A stretch of 64,000 nucleotides of DNA from Rathayibacter sp. Leaf185 (GCF_001423885.1 NZ_LMPP01000002.1:256575-320574), one strand, 5' to 3'; numbered from the stretch's first letter, positions 8,900-19,985 are shown. The notes: a model not told the origin generated them from the sequence alone. A program made the numbers and translations.

Positions 8900-9883
8900 T
8901 CAGGCTCGGCGCGGTTTGAGCCTCACGGTCGGCAGCGTCGGCGCGGGCAGGGCTCGGCCGTCGTAGCCCTCGACCGTGCCGAAGGGGCCGTCGGAGGCGC
9001 CTCCGGCGATCACGTCCGACTGCCAGCGTTCGCGTGCGGCCGCGACGTCGTCGTGGCTGCGGCCGACGAAGTTCCACCACATCACCAGCTCCTCGGCGAA
9101 GGGCTCGCCGCCGATCAGCACGACGCGGCCGCCCGCATCGCCGGCCGTCAGCGCGAGGACGTCGTGCCCGGGTGCGACGTAGGCGAGGTCTGAGCGCTCG
9201 ACGTCGACGCCCTCGACCGCGACAGGGCCGGAGTCGACGAGCACGCCGTGCTCCCACGCCGGGTCGACCGGCAGCTCGACCCGGGCGCCCGGCTCGAGGT
9301 CGATCTGCGCGGCGACCAGGGGCGTGAAGGTGCTCGCGGGCACGGAGGCGCTGAGCATCCCGCCGACGAACACCCGGACGATCGCGCCCGGAAGGTCGAC
9401 CCGCACTCCGCGGTGGTGCTCGAAGAACGGATCGACGAGCCGCGCCTCCTCGGGCAGCGCGACCCAGAGCTGCACCCCGTGGAGCACGGGCTGCGCACCC
9501 GTCGACACCTCGGAGTGCGAGATCCCGCGACCCGCCGTCATCAGGTTCAGCTCTCCCGGACGCACCAGCTGGTGGCTGCCGACGCTGTCGCGGTGGTCGA
9601 TCTCGCCCTCGAAGAGCCAGCTGACGGTCTGCAGGCCGGTGTGCGGGTGCGGCGGCACGTCCATGCCGGCCTCGTGGCCGAGGCGCACCGGACCGTAGTG
9701 GTCCGCGAAGCACCAGGCGCCGATGGTCGAGCGCGAGCGCTGGGGCAGGGTGCGGCGCACCTCGATGGCCCGCGGCCCGCCGAGCGGGACGAGGCGCGCC
9801 TCCAGGATCTCGACCGGGGCGCCGCCCGCGGCGGGCTCGGAGGCGACCGGATGCTCGTCCGGATGCCGCTCCAGGTTGCTCAT
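8900..9883 (-). CDS. Pirin family protein
   Basis: A 327-residue two-domain cupin. The N-terminal cupin holds the metal-binding residues: HPHTGLQTVSWLFEG and, further on, MTAGRGISHSE, the usual pirin signature with His and Glu ligands. Bacterial pirins act as iron-dependent quercetinase-like dioxygenases or as redox-linked modulators; the role here is not determinable. The ATG at 9883 is supported by a TACACT hexamer 6 nt upstream (leaderless) and by the family N-terminus; an in-frame upstream extension would add about 24 residues without conserved features. It converges on ndh with only 17 bp between the stops. Confidence 0.9.
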   Translation of the reverse strand: MSNLERHPDEHPVASEPAAGGAPVEILEARLVPLGGPRAIEVRRTLPQRSRSTIGAWCFADHYGPVRLGHEAGMDVPPHPHTGLQTVSWLFEGEIDHRDSVGSHQLVRPGELNLMTAGRGISHSEVSTGAQPVLHGVQLWVALPEEARLVDPFFEHHRGVRVDLPGAIVRVFVGGMLSASVPASTFTPLVAAQIDLEPGARVELPVDPAWEHGVLVDSGPVAVEGVDVERSDLAYVAPGHDVLALTAGDAGGRVVLIGGEPFAEELVMWWNFVGRSHDDVAAARERWQSDVIAGGASDGPFGTVEGYDGRALPAPTLPTVRLKPRRA

Positions 9884-9889
9884 CCGGAA

Positions 9890-9895
9890 AGTGTA
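9890..9895 (-). promoter_or_regulatory. -10 element of the leaderless pirin gene
   Basis: TACACT on the minus strand, 6 nt before the ATG. Confidence 0.55.
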
Positions 9896-9954
9896 TGACG
9901 ACGCATGGAGCAGTCGCCGGTGCGAGCCGGAGGGACGGGGACCGAACGCCCTCA

Positions 9955-9968
9955 CGCCCAGGGCGAAC
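9955..9968 (+). promoter_or_regulatory. Candidate ClgR-binding site upstream of clpC
   Basis: On the minus strand the sequence reads GTTCGC-N5-GCG, an exact match to the motif described for ClgR, the actinobacterial activator of clp genes. It ends 28 bp before the clpC -10 hexamer, so it sits just upstream of the expected -35 position, the right place for an activator. Confidence 0.6.
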
Positions 9969-9996
9969 AGGGGGTCCGACCGGGAGGACCGCTGGT

Positions 9997-10002
9997 TACA
10001 GT
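9997..10002 (+). promoter_or_regulatory. -10 element of clpC
   Basis: TACAGT, 47 bp before the clpC ATG, with no recognisable -35 hexamer. The missing -35 fits an activator-dependent promoter with the ClgR-type box just upstream. Confidence 0.5.
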
Positions 10003-10048
10003 CGATCTATCGGAGCCCACCCCTGCGGGTTCTGTAGGGAGTGACAGC

Positions 10049-12559
<2,511 letters not shown>

Positions 12560-12570
12560 TCCGATCTCTC

Positions 12571-12604
12571 GAAGGCCCGTTCCTCCTCGGAGGGGCGGGC
12601 CTTC
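12571..12604 (+). terminator. Rho-independent-type terminator after clpC
   Basis: GAAGGCCCG (12571-12579) pairs perfectly with CGGGCCTTC (12596-12604); a smaller CCTC/GAGG stem lies inside the loop. It starts 11 bp after the clpC stop. There is no T tract, as usual in very GC-rich genomes. Confidence 0.75.
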
Positions 12605-12641
12605 GTCGTGCCCTTCGCGGGTGGGCGTCCGGTCGCGGCTC

Positions 12642-12647
12642 TAGGCT
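12642..12647 (+). promoter_or_regulatory. -10 element of the leaderless acetyltransferase gene
   Basis: TAGGCT, 6 nt before the ATG at 12654; no Shine-Dalgarno sequence. Confidence 0.6.
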
Positions 12648-12653
12648 GGACGG

Positions 12654-13163
12654 ATGTCCGATTGGAAGTACCCGGTGCGCCGGGCCCGCACGAGCGACGT
12701 CCCCTTCATCCAGGAGCTGAGCGAGCCGCTCGTCAACAACCGCGTCCTGCTGGGCAAGGACCGCGTGGTGCTCTACGGGGCGGTGCAGGAGTTCCGGATC
12801 GCCGAGAACGGCGACGGCGAGCGGATCGGCTGCGGCGCGCTGCACGTGATGTGGGACGACATCGCGGAGGTGCGCACTCTCGCCGTCGCCCAGGACTGGC
12901 TCGGCAGGGGCGTGGGGCACCACATCCTCGAGCGGCTCGAGAACGACGCGCGCGAGCTCGGGCTGTCGCGCCTGTTCTGCCTCACCTTCGAGGTCGACTT
13001 CTTCGCCCGGCACGGCTACTCGCCGATCGGAGAGAAGGTCGTCGATCCCGAGGTCTACGCCGAGCTCCTCCGCTCTCCCGACGAGGGCGTGGCCGAGTTC
13101 CTCGACCTCGCGCGCGTCAAGCCGAACACGCTCGGCAACACCCGCATGCTGAAGACGCTCTGA
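12654..13163 (+). CDS. GNAT-type amino-acid N-acetyltransferase (ArgA-like)
   Basis: A 169-residue single-domain GNAT enzyme. The acetyl-CoA-binding turn is AVAQDWLGRGVGHHIL (Q/RxxGxG/A type), and ALHVMWDDIAEVRTLAV resembles short actinobacterial amino-acid N-acetyltransferases that acetylate glutamate at the first step of arginine synthesis. The late FEVDFFARHGY stretch matches the typical end of the ArgA family. The start is fixed by the -10 hexamer 6 nt upstream. No arginine genes are nearby, so the substrate (glutamate or glutamine) is from family resemblance only. Confidence 0.8.
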   Translation: MSDWKYPVRRARTSDVPFIQELSEPLVNNRVLLGKDRVVLYGAVQEFRIAENGDGERIGCGALHVMWDDIAEVRTLAVAQDWLGRGVGHHILERLENDARELGLSRLFCLTFEVDFFARHGYSPIGEKVVDPEVYAELLRSPDEGVAEFLDLARVKPNTLGNTRMLKTL

Positions 13164-13177
13164 CGACTCGTGCGTCG

Positions 13178-13183
13178 TAGCCT
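13178..13183 (+). promoter_or_regulatory. -10 element of a leaderless membrane-anchored protein gene
   Basis: TAGCCT, 6 nt before the GTG at 13190. Confidence 0.55.
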
Positions 13184-13189
13184 GTCCTG

Positions 13190-13810
13190 GTGACTCCGCC
13201 ACCCCGCCGCCTGCCCTCCCGGGTCTACCGGAGGCGCAGGGCCGGGGTACTGCTCGCGCTGGTCGTGATCGTCGCCGGGCTCGCGGTGATCCTGTCGTTG
13301 CAGCCCTGGGCGGCCGCCGGATCGGGCGGCGGGAGTGAGAGTCCGTCGGCGTCGCCGCTGCCGACCCTCTACCCGTCGACGAACCCCGGGGCGACGCCCG
13401 CCGCCGCTCCCGCCTGCACCGCCGCGTCGGTCGCGGTGACCGCGGTGACGGATGCGACCAGCTACGCCGCGGGCGCGGATCCGCAGCTCTCGCTCTCTCT
13501 CGCGAACATCTCGAGTGCCGACTGCGTCATCAACGCGGGTACGAGCCAGCAGGTGTTCACCATCACGAGCGGCGCCGATCCGATCTGGACGTCGACCGAC
13601 TGCCAGACTGGAGCAGCAGACCTCGACGTGCTGCTGAAGGCGGGCCAGTCGGTGACCGGGAGCTCGCTCACGTGGGACCGCACGCGCTCTTCTCCCGACA
13701 CGTGCACAGGTGGGCGCGAGGCCGTGGCGGCAGGCGGAGCGGCGTACAACCTGTCGGTGTCGGTGGCCGGGATCCCCTCGGGATCGACGACGCAGTTCCT
13801 GCTGCAGTAG
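13190..13810 (+). CDS. Membrane-anchored extracellular protein of unknown function
   Basis: A 206-residue protein: basic N-terminus (RVYRRRRAG), one transmembrane segment (about residues 17-40), a Gly/Ser/Pro-rich linker (about 42-68) and an outer beta-rich domain with four Cys, probably two disulfides. The outer domain (SAPLANISSADC-like pattern, then TSTDCQTG, SLTWDRTRSSPDTC) resembles immunoglobulin-like secreted domains common in Actinobacteria. No catalytic motif was seen. The GTG start is supported by the -10 hexamer 6 nt upstream. The DUF2207 membrane protein follows after 56 bp. Confidence 0.75.
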   Translation: MTPPPRRLPSRVYRRRRAGVLLALVVIVAGLAVILSLQPWAAAGSGGGSESPSASPLPTLYPSTNPGATPAAAPACTAASVAVTAVTDATSYAAGADPQLSLSLANISSADCVINAGTSQQVFTITSGADPIWTSTDCQTGAADLDVLLKAGQSVTGSSLTWDRTRSSPDTCTGGREAVAAGGAAYNLSVSVAGIPSGSTTQFLLQ

Positions 13811-13853
13811 CCGGGTAGCCCGCCGGGGGGACGTGATCGTTCGACGCCGCGCG

Positions 13854-13859
13854 TAGCAT
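13854..13859 (+). promoter_or_regulatory. -10 element of the leaderless DUF2207 gene
   Basis: TAGCAT, 7 nt before the ATG at 13867. Confidence 0.5.
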
Positions 13860-13866
13860 CGCTGCC

Positions 13867-15732
13867 ATGACGCGGACGCTCGCCGGGATCCTGACTGCGA
13901 CGATCTCCGGGCGGTGGTCGCGGATCCGCTCGGGGATCGTGCTCGGAGCCGTAGCCGGGTTGCTCGGCGCGACTGCTGCCGCAGCGGCGCCCGCCACCGC
14001 GCTGCACGCCGGAGTCGACGACTTCCGGTTCTCGGACTACTCGGCCGTGTTCCGCCTCGGTCGCGATGACGACGGGCGCTCGACGCTGACGACGACCGAG
14101 ACCTTCGTCGCAGAGTTCCCCGACGCCGATCAGAACCGCGGGATGCAGCGCGCGATCCCGCTCGAGTACGAGGGACATCCGACCGACGTCGAGCTGGTCT
14201 CGGTCACGGACGGCGACGGCGCCCCGCGACCGGTCGAGACCGAGAGCGAGGACGGCATCCTCCTCGTCACGAGCGCCGGCGACGACTTCGTTCGCGGGAG
14301 CCAGACGTACGTCTTCACCTACACCCAGCGGAACGTCACGCTGCCCGCCTCCGGGACGGACAGCGGAGAGGACGAGTTCTACTGGGACACCAATGGAACG
14401 CAGTGGCGGCAGCCGTTCGATCGCTACCTCATCCAGGTCGAACTCGAAGACGGGCTCGCCGGCGCCGCGACGGGGGCGGCGAGCTGCTACCGCGGCGCGG
14501 CGGGATCGACCGACGGCTGCTCCGTCACCGAGGACGGGGGCATCGTCCTCGCGTCCGGCGCCGATCTGGCGGCGGGCGAGAACGTCACGGTGGCGGTCGG
14601 CTTCGCGCCCGGCACGTTCACCCCGCGCGACGACTCGTACGTCGCCTCCGGCTGGGCCTGGCTCCAGATCGCGGGCGTGCTGCTGTCGCTCGGAGCACTC
14701 GTCGCCGCCGTCGTCCGGCGCAGGACGGTGCTCAGAGACGCCCCGGGACGGCCGACGGTGATCGCCGAGTACGAGCCGCCGGCCGACGGGATCCTCCTCT
14801 CGGCAGCACTGAGAGGCAAGGCGTCCAAGGCGCCGGCGGCAGTGTTCGTCGACGCCGCTGTCCGCGGACTGGTGCGGATCGAGGAAGTGGAGGGCACGAA
14901 GAGCCGGCCGTCCTTCGTGCTGCGCGTCGAGGACGCGGCGGCGCCGCGCCCACGTCGGCCCTCGCCTCCACCGGCCGAGGACGATCAGCGCTTCCTCGAC
15001 ATCGCCTTCGGAGTGTCTCCCCGGCCGGGCACTGTCCGCGACCTGTCCGGGAAGGACAAGGTCTTCGGCAAGGAGGTGTCGGCGCTCCTGACCACGCTTC
15101 CCGCCCGCGCGACGGAGGCGGGGCTGCGCCGGGCGGGGACCGTCCCCGGCTCGGTTCTCGTGATCGGCGCGGCGCTGCTCGGGCTGATGGCTGCGGTGGT
15201 GGGTGGCGCGATCCTCCTGGACCAGGCGCTCGGCGGTGTGCTCCCGCTGATCCTGCTGCTGCTCTCGCTCGTCGCAGGGGTCGTCTCGACGGTGCTCGTG
15301 TCGAAGGTTCCGCTGACGGCGGCCGGGGCCGAGCTGCGCGACCACCTGAAGGGCCTCGAGCTGTACATCCGGCTGGCCGAGAAGGACCGACTCGAGATGC
15401 TGCAGTCGCCGACGGGGGCGGACCGCCGCAGGGACGGTGAGGTCGACGTCGTCGAGGTGACGGAGCGCCTGCTGCCGTGGGCGGTGCTGCTCGGGCTCGA
15501 GTCGCGCTGGGCCGAGGCGCTCGCCCTGGCCTACGAGCGGTCCGGTGCCGATCCGGTCTGGTACTCGGGGACCGGCGGCTTCCAGGCCGCGGCCTTCGCG
15601 GGCAGTGTCTCGTCGTTCTCGTCGTCGGCGTCGAGCTTCGTCGGGTCGTCGACGAGCTCGTCGAGCGGCGGCGCCGGTGGCGGCGGCAGCTCGGGCGGGG
15701 GCGGCGGCGGAGGAGGCGGAGGCGGGGTCTAG
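13867..15732 (+). CDS. DUF2207 domain-containing membrane protein
   Basis: A 621-residue envelope protein. An N-terminal signal segment (about 20-45) leads to an extracellular DUF2207 beta domain (about 48-250, starting with VDDFRFSDYSAVFRL), then a transmembrane helix near 260-280, a cytoplasmic stretch, two more helices near 430-480 and a cytoplasmic tail that ends in a Ser-then-Gly low-complexity run (last about 45 residues). This layout and the Gly-rich end are typical of the family, whose function is unknown. The stop shares the bases CTAG with the stop of the convergent LssY-domain gene. Confidence 0.88.
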   Translation: MTRTLAGILTATISGRWSRIRSGIVLGAVAGLLGATAAAAAPATALHAGVDDFRFSDYSAVFRLGRDDDGRSTLTTTETFVAEFPDADQNRGMQRAIPLEYEGHPTDVELVSVTDGDGAPRPVETESEDGILLVTSAGDDFVRGSQTYVFTYTQRNVTLPASGTDSGEDEFYWDTNGTQWRQPFDRYLIQVELEDGLAGAATGAASCYRGAAGSTDGCSVTEDGGIVLASGADLAAGENVTVAVGFAPGTFTPRDDSYVASGWAWLQIAGVLLSLGALVAAVVRRRTVLRDAPGRPTVIAEYEPPADGILLSAALRGKASKAPAAVFVDAAVRGLVRIEEVEGTKSRPSFVLRVEDAAAPRPRRPSPPPAEDDQRFLDIAFGVSPRPGTVRDLSGKDKVFGKEVSALLTTLPARATEAGLRRAGTVPGSVLVIGAALLGLMAAVVGGAILLDQALGGVLPLILLLLSLVAGVVSTVLVSKVPLTAAGAELRDHLKGLELYIRLAEKDRLEMLQSPTGADRRRDGEVDVVEVTERLLPWAVLLGLESRWAEALALAYERSGADPVWYSGTGGFQAAAFAGSVSSFSSSASSFVGSSTSSSSGGAGGGGSSGGGGGGGGGGGV

Positions 15733-17144
15733 GGCTTCAGGCGCTTTCTGCGGGTCCTCGCGTCAGCACGCTGCAGGCTCCGAGCGGCGGCGTAGTCGCG
15801 CGAGCTCCGGCTCGACAGGGCGAGGAGCACGAGCACGTCGAACGCCACGCTGCCGAGATTGGTCTGCAGGCTGATCGCGGCGCCGCCCTGGAGGACGGCG
15901 GTGAAGGCGGTGATCGTGCTGAGCAGGCTCGAGGTGAGCGCGAGGCCGCGGGCGGTGCCGGATCCGCGGAGGACGAGGGCCCCGAGGACCAGCCAGAGCA
16001 GCATCGCGGCCAGCAGGGCGGCGACGGCGATGCCGCGCGTCGAGGCCTCGTCGAGGGTGGAGCCTCCCGCGGTGGCCGTGCCGCCGTCGAGCCAGGTCAG
16101 ATCGTCGAGTGACGCGGCCCCGGCGAGGAGCAGTGCCGCCTGCAGCGCGTAGGCCAGACCTCGCGCGACGAGCATGAGCGCACCGACGCGGGTCGTGGCC
16201 GGGCGGCGGAGGCTCGCGGCGCTGTCAGTGCCCCCCGCGAGGACCGCCTCCGCGGAGACGACGGCCGCGTCGGCCGCGAGAGCAGGGGAGCCGGCGGGGA
16301 CGGTCACCGGGCGCAGATCGACGACGGGGAGGTCGCCGTCGGTGACGATCGAGTCGCCGCCGCCATTGCGGGAGTGATAGCCGGTCGAGAAGTCGCGGAT
16401 GACGTCGACCGTGACCTCGGGCTGGTGGGTGCGGATGCTCGTGACGATGTGGTCGCGCTCCCGATCGGTGTCGGGCGAGATCTTGTGGGTGACCTGCAGG
16501 GTGAAGAGCGAGAGGCCGACGCTGCGGTCGAACGTCCCCGCGGCGATCCACTCCGCCGGGAACCCGCCGGGCAGCAGCCAGCCCTCGGGGCAGCGCCAGA
16601 AGCGGACGTGGTGGCGTTTCGCCGGGTTGCCGGCGACCTCCTGCTGGAACGCGACGTCCTGCTGGCGACCGAAGACGAACAGCGGCGAGACGGGGGCCTG
16701 CAGGTAGCTGCGCCGGGTGAGGGTCGAGGTGATGATCCGCCGGCTCGTGGCGAGGGTCACCTCGTCGGCGCGGGTCCAGCCGGCGGAGGTCATCGTGTGC
16801 ACGAGTTGGGTGTCGCTGCCCAGGAGAGCGAGGTTGACGGGGTCACCCAGGAGGCCGTCGCTCGTGCGGGCACGGCCGATGAAGTAGTCGGGGACGTAGA
16901 GGTGGGTGAGGATCCGGTGCAGGCGCGGGAGCGCGAGGTAGGCGACGAGCACCCAGACCGCGACGTAGAAGCCGATCTGGGCCCAGCCGGAGCTGAGTCC
17001 GTCGGTGACGAGGACGACCGCGAGCAGCACCGCGGCCACCCCGCCGAGGACGAAGAACACCTGGTCGAGGAGCGCGGGGAGGGGGGATCGACGGCGCCGC
17101 GGGGGCGGCTCGCCCGCTCCGGTGCTGTCGTTCTCCCTGCCCAC
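15729..17144 (-). CDS. LssY C-terminal domain-containing membrane protein
   Basis: A 471-residue protein. Two membrane helices (about 22-75) precede an LssY C-terminal-type domain (about 95-290), with signatures such as GDPVNLALLGSD, AGWTRAD, RSYLQAPVSPLFVFGRQQD and RDHIV; three or four further helices fill residues about 330-455. The LssY C-terminal domain occurs beside PAP2 phosphatases or alone in envelope proteins, and its role is unknown. The GTG start has TAGGCT 6 nt upstream. The gene converges on the DUF2207 gene with a 4-bp overlap of the stop codons. Confidence 0.85.
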   Translation of the reverse strand: MGRENDSTGAGEPPPRRRRSPLPALLDQVFFVLGGVAAVLLAVVLVTDGLSSGWAQIGFYVAVWVLVAYLALPRLHRILTHLYVPDYFIGRARTSDGLLGDPVNLALLGSDTQLVHTMTSAGWTRADEVTLATSRRIITSTLTRRSYLQAPVSPLFVFGRQQDVAFQQEVAGNPAKRHHVRFWRCPEGWLLPGGFPAEWIAAGTFDRSVGLSLFTLQVTHKISPDTDRERDHIVTSIRTHQPEVTVDVIRDFSTGYHSRNGGGDSIVTDGDLPVVDLRPVTVPAGSPALAADAAVVSAEAVLAGGTDSAASLRRPATTRVGALMLVARGLAYALQAALLLAGAASLDDLTWLDGGTATAGGSTLDEASTRGIAVAALLAAMLLWLVLGALVLRGSGTARGLALTSSLLSTITAFTAVLQGGAAISLQTNLGSVAFDVLVLLALSSRSSRDYAAARSLQRADARTRRKRLKP

Positions 17145-17150
17145 GGCGTC

Positions 17151-17156
17151 AGCCTA
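17151..17156 (-). promoter_or_regulatory. -10 element of the leaderless LssY-domain gene
   Basis: TAGGCT on the minus strand, 6 nt before the GTG start. Confidence 0.6.
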
Positions 17157-17236
17157 GGGGTGGGTCGACCGGCGCCGTCGGCCGCGGAGCCCGATCACGG
17201 TGGTATGCCGTCGACGGGCGGCTGCGCTCCCGGCCG

Positions 17237-18604
17237 TCAGCCGCGGGCTCCGGCGGGGATCCGCTCGGGGACGGGCACCAGGGCATGCGTGATCGCACTC
17301 GACAGGGTGAAGGCGCTCGAGTCGAGGTGCGAGGAGTGCCCGAGGCGGGTGGCCTCGTTCGCGCGCTGCTTGGCGCCGGAGGCCGGGCGGATGTCGCCCG
17401 ACAGGCTGATCTCACCGAACGCGGCGATACCGGGGCGCAACGGCGTGTAGGCGTGGGCGGAGGCGATGGCGACCGCGATGGCGAGGTCGGCCGCCGGCTC
17501 CATCAGCTTCACGCCGCCGACGGTCGAGACGTAGACGTCGCAGCGGCGCAGGGGGATCCCGGCCTGGCGCTCGAGGACCGCGAGGATCATCGCGACCCGG
17601 GAGGCGTCGACTCCGTTGGTCACCCGGCGGGGGTGGTCGCCGTCGTTGGCGATGACGAGCGCCTGGATCTCGACCGGAAGCGCGCGGCGCCCCTCCATCG
17701 CGACGGTGACGCAGATGCCGGGGGTGGGGAAGCGGGTGCGGCTGAGGAAGAGGCCGCTCGGGTCGGGGATCTCGGCGATGCCCTCGGCGGTCATCTCGAA
17801 GCAGCCGACCTCGTCGGTCGGGCCGAAGCGGTTCTTGAGCGAGCGGACGAAGCGGAGCGCCGTCTGCCGGTCGCCCTCGAAGTGGCAGACGACGTCGACC
17901 AGGTGCTCGAGCAGGCGCGGGCCGGCGATCGAGCCGTCCTTCGTCACGTGACCGACCAGGACGAGGGGGAGCGCCCGCGACTTGCAGACCCGGATGAGGG
18001 TGGCCGCCACCTCGCGCACCTGGCTGGGGCCGCCCGGAAGCCCGTCGACGGTGTCGCTCGCGACGGTCTGCACCGAGTCGACGATCAGGAGATCAGGCCG
18101 CACCTCGTCGATCTGGCCGAGAACGGTCGCGAGATCGGTCTCGGCGGCGAGGTAGAGGCTGTCGTGCATCGCCCCGGTACGCTCCGCCCGCATGCGGACC
18201 TGCGCGGCCGACTCCTCCGCGCTGACGTAGAGGACCCGCTGGCCCTCGGCGGCGGCCCGCGAGGCGACCTCGAGAAGGAGCGTGGACTTGCCGACACCCG
18301 GCTCGCCCGAGAGCAGCACGACGGCTCCGGCGACGATCCCGCCACCGAGCACTCGGTCGAGCTCGCCCACCCCGGTCGGCCGGTGGTGGGCGCCCGACGT
18401 GGTCGGGATCTGCGTGATCGGCCGCGCCACCCGAGCGGCGGTCGGCGCCACCGCGGCGACGGCTCGGACGAGGCCGGTGCGCTCGGTGCTCTCGACGACC
18501 GTGCCCCACTGCTGGCACTCGCCGCAGCGGCCCGCCCACTTGGCGGCGGTCCAGCCGCACTCCGAGCAGCGGAAGGCGGCGGTGCGCGTCTTCGAGGAGG
18601 CCAT
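17237..18604 (-). CDS. radA: DNA repair protein RadA
   Basis: RecA-related ATPase/helicase that processes branched DNA during recombination and repair. The 455 residues include an N-terminal four-Cys zinc finger (CSECGW then CGEC, residues about 12-34), a RecA-like ATPase with Walker A GEPGVGKST near 97, the RadA-specific KNRFG motif near 251, and a C-terminal Lon-protease-like domain (SVGGVKLMEPAADLAIA). The ATG at 18604 was chosen over a longer reading because the zinc finger follows directly and AAAGGA lies about 7 nt upstream. A LexA-type box lies in the upstream region. Confidence 0.95.
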   Translation of the reverse strand: MASSKTRTAAFRCSECGWTAAKWAGRCGECQQWGTVVESTERTGLVRAVAAVAPTAARVARPITQIPTTSGAHHRPTGVGELDRVLGGGIVAGAVVLLSGEPGVGKSTLLLEVASRAAAEGQRVLYVSAEESAAQVRMRAERTGAMHDSLYLAAETDLATVLGQIDEVRPDLLIVDSVQTVASDTVDGLPGGPSQVREVAATLIRVCKSRALPLVLVGHVTKDGSIAGPRLLEHLVDVVCHFEGDRQTALRFVRSLKNRFGPTDEVGCFEMTAEGIAEIPDPSGLFLSRTRFPTPGICVTVAMEGRRALPVEIQALVIANDGDHPRRVTNGVDASRVAMILAVLERQAGIPLRRCDVYVSTVGGVKLMEPAADLAIAVAIASAHAYTPLRPGIAAFGEISLSGDIRPASGAKQRANEATRLGHSSHLDSSAFTLSSAITHALVPVPERIPAGARG

Positions 18605-18677
18605 GAGGGTCCTTTCGGGAGCGGGGTGCGGGGAGCGGGATGGAGAGGTGATCGGCGAACGGCGAGCCGGTGGAGTG

Positions 18678-18683
18678 AGGCTA
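18678..18683 (-). promoter_or_regulatory. Candidate -10 element of radA
   Basis: TAGCCT on the minus strand, 73 bp upstream of the radA ATG; the SOS-like box is centred about 38 bp further upstream. Confidence 0.35.
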
Positions 18684-18710
18684 GGTGCAGCCTCCGACAT
18701 CGACCGGGAT

Positions 18711-18726
18711 TCGAACGTGTCTTCGA
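18711..18726. promoter_or_regulatory. Candidate LexA (SOS) box upstream of radA
   Basis: TCGAACGTGTCTTCGA matches the actinobacterial LexA consensus TCGAAC-N4-GTTCGA at 11 of 12 defined positions and is palindromic in its outer bases. It lies in the 259-bp divergent region between radA and the hydrolase gene, next to the putative radA promoter. Confidence 0.5.
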
Positions 18727-18863
18727 CAGTACCGTCGAGTACCGACACGCGGAGGCGCCGCGCCCGGTGCTGGGGAGAACGACGGGGAGTCGGCGTCTGT
18801 GGAGTTCTCCCGCTCCCCGAGCGGCGGCCCGGCGGTGTCGGTGGTCTGCGGGAGACTGACCGC

Positions 18864-19760
18864 ATGGCGTCGACAGTGCACCTCCTCAAGTCCGGCCGCT
18901 CGCTCGGGGTCTCCTGGTCCGGCTCCGAGAGCGCCGAGCACGTGGTCGTCCTCGCGCATCCCGCGCCCGGTGCGGCCGACTTCGACCCCGATCCCGAGGC
19001 GACCGCGCGGCACGACGTCCGTCTCCTCTCGTTCGACCGCCCCGGCTACGGCGCCTCCTCCCTCCTCATCGACCTCGACCCCGCCGGCGCCGGCGTCGGT
19101 GCGAGTCCCGAGCAGGCGGCCGCCGACATCGCCGAGTACCTCGCGACCATCGGCGTCGCCTCCGTCGTCGTCGCGGGCTGGTCGGCCGGCGGTCGCGTCG
19201 CGCTCGCGCTGTCGGCCAACTACCCGGGCCTCGTCGAGCGCGTCGCCGTCATCGCGACTCCGGCCCCCGACGACCAGGTGCCGTGGGTCGGCGACGACAA
19301 CCGCGCGATGCTCGAGGCCTGGCGCGAGCTGCCTCTCGCCGAGGCCGTCCGCTCGCTCACCGCGATGCTCGACGGCGCCTTCGGCCCGGCTCCCGACCCG
19401 GCGGCCATGCTCGGGATGCTCGGCGCCTCCGAGGCGGACGCGCCGGTCCTCGAGGCGCCCGGCGTCCGCGACCGTCTGCTGCGGATGCTCGAGCGCGCCG
19501 CGGCGCAGGGCAACCTCGGCTCGGCCGCCGACATCGTCGGCTACACGCTCCAGGAGTGGGGCTTCGCCGTCGAAGGAGTGTCGTCGCCCGCACTGCTCCT
19601 CTACGGCGCCGAGGATGCCACCGTCGGCCGCGTGCACGGCGAGTGGTACGCCGCCCGCCTCACCGATTCGCGCCTCGAGGTCGTCCCCGAGCGCGGGCAC
19701 CTGCTCGCCGTCTCCGAGTGGGGACGAGTGCTCGACTTCCTGCTCCCCGGCAACGCCTGA
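18864..19760 (+). CDS. Alpha/beta hydrolase
   Basis: A 298-residue cytosolic alpha/beta hydrolase of unknown substrate. The nucleophile elbow is GWSAGG (Ser near residue 107), the oxyanion region is AHPAPGAADF, SFDRPGYGAS follows, and the late ALLLYGAEDATV and ERGHLLAV supply the expected Asp and His. The ATG at 18864 starts directly before the first strand. It is divergent from radA and ends 46 bp before tRNA-Ser. Confidence 0.88.
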   Translation: MASTVHLLKSGRSLGVSWSGSESAEHVVVLAHPAPGAADFDPDPEATARHDVRLLSFDRPGYGASSLLIDLDPAGAGVGASPEQAAADIAEYLATIGVASVVVAGWSAGGRVALALSANYPGLVERVAVIATPAPDDQVPWVGDDNRAMLEAWRELPLAEAVRSLTAMLDGAFGPAPDPAAMLGMLGASEADAPVLEAPGVRDRLLRMLERAAAQGNLGSAADIVGYTLQEWGFAVEGVSSPALLLYGAEDATVGRVHGEWYAARLTDSRLEVVPERGHLLAVSEWGRVLDFLLPGNA

Positions 19761-19769
19761 GGGTCCCGA

Positions 19770-19799
19770 TTGGCGCCGCTCCCGGCCGTCGCGTACACT
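19770..19799 (+). promoter_or_regulatory. tRNA-Ser promoter
   Basis: TTGGCG (19770-19775), an 18-bp spacer and TACACT (19794-19799), ending 7 bp before the mature tRNA 5' end. Confidence 0.65.
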
Positions 19800-19806
19800 C
19801 TTTCCC

Positions 19807-19896
19807 GGTACCGTGTCCGAGCGGCCGAAGGAGCATGTCTCGAAAACATGTGTGGGCTTGCGTCCACCGTGGGTTCAAATCCCACCGGTACCGCCA
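19807..19896 (+). tRNA. tRNA-Ser(CGA)
   Basis: A 90-nt class II tRNA. The acceptor stem GGTACCG (19807-19813) pairs with CGGTACC (19886-19892), followed by discriminator G and an encoded CCA (19894-19896). The anticodon stem CATGT/ACATG holds the loop CTCGAAA with anticodon CGA (reads UCG). The long variable arm (TGGGCTTGCGTCCA) and T arm GTGGG-TTCAAAT-CCCAC are as expected for serine. Confidence 0.97.
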
Positions 19897-19900
19897 CGAG

Positions 19901-19942
19901 AAGGCCCCCGCACCTCAGTCACCTGAGGCCGCGGGGGCCTTT
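19901..19942 (+). terminator. Terminator after tRNA-Ser
   Basis: AAGGCCCCCGC (19901-19911) pairs with GCGGGGGCCTT (19931-19941), with a second inner stem CTCAG/CTGAG, and is followed by TT. It starts 4 bp after the CCA end. Confidence 0.85.
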
Positions 19943-19985
19943 CGCATGACGTCCCGCCTTCAGGACGCCGAGGGACCGACGCCCT

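Noticed and set aside
15640-15731. Ser/Gly low-complexity tract at the end of the DUF2207 gene as a repeat or frameshift
   Set aside because: It stays in frame, and a Gly-rich tail is usual for this family.
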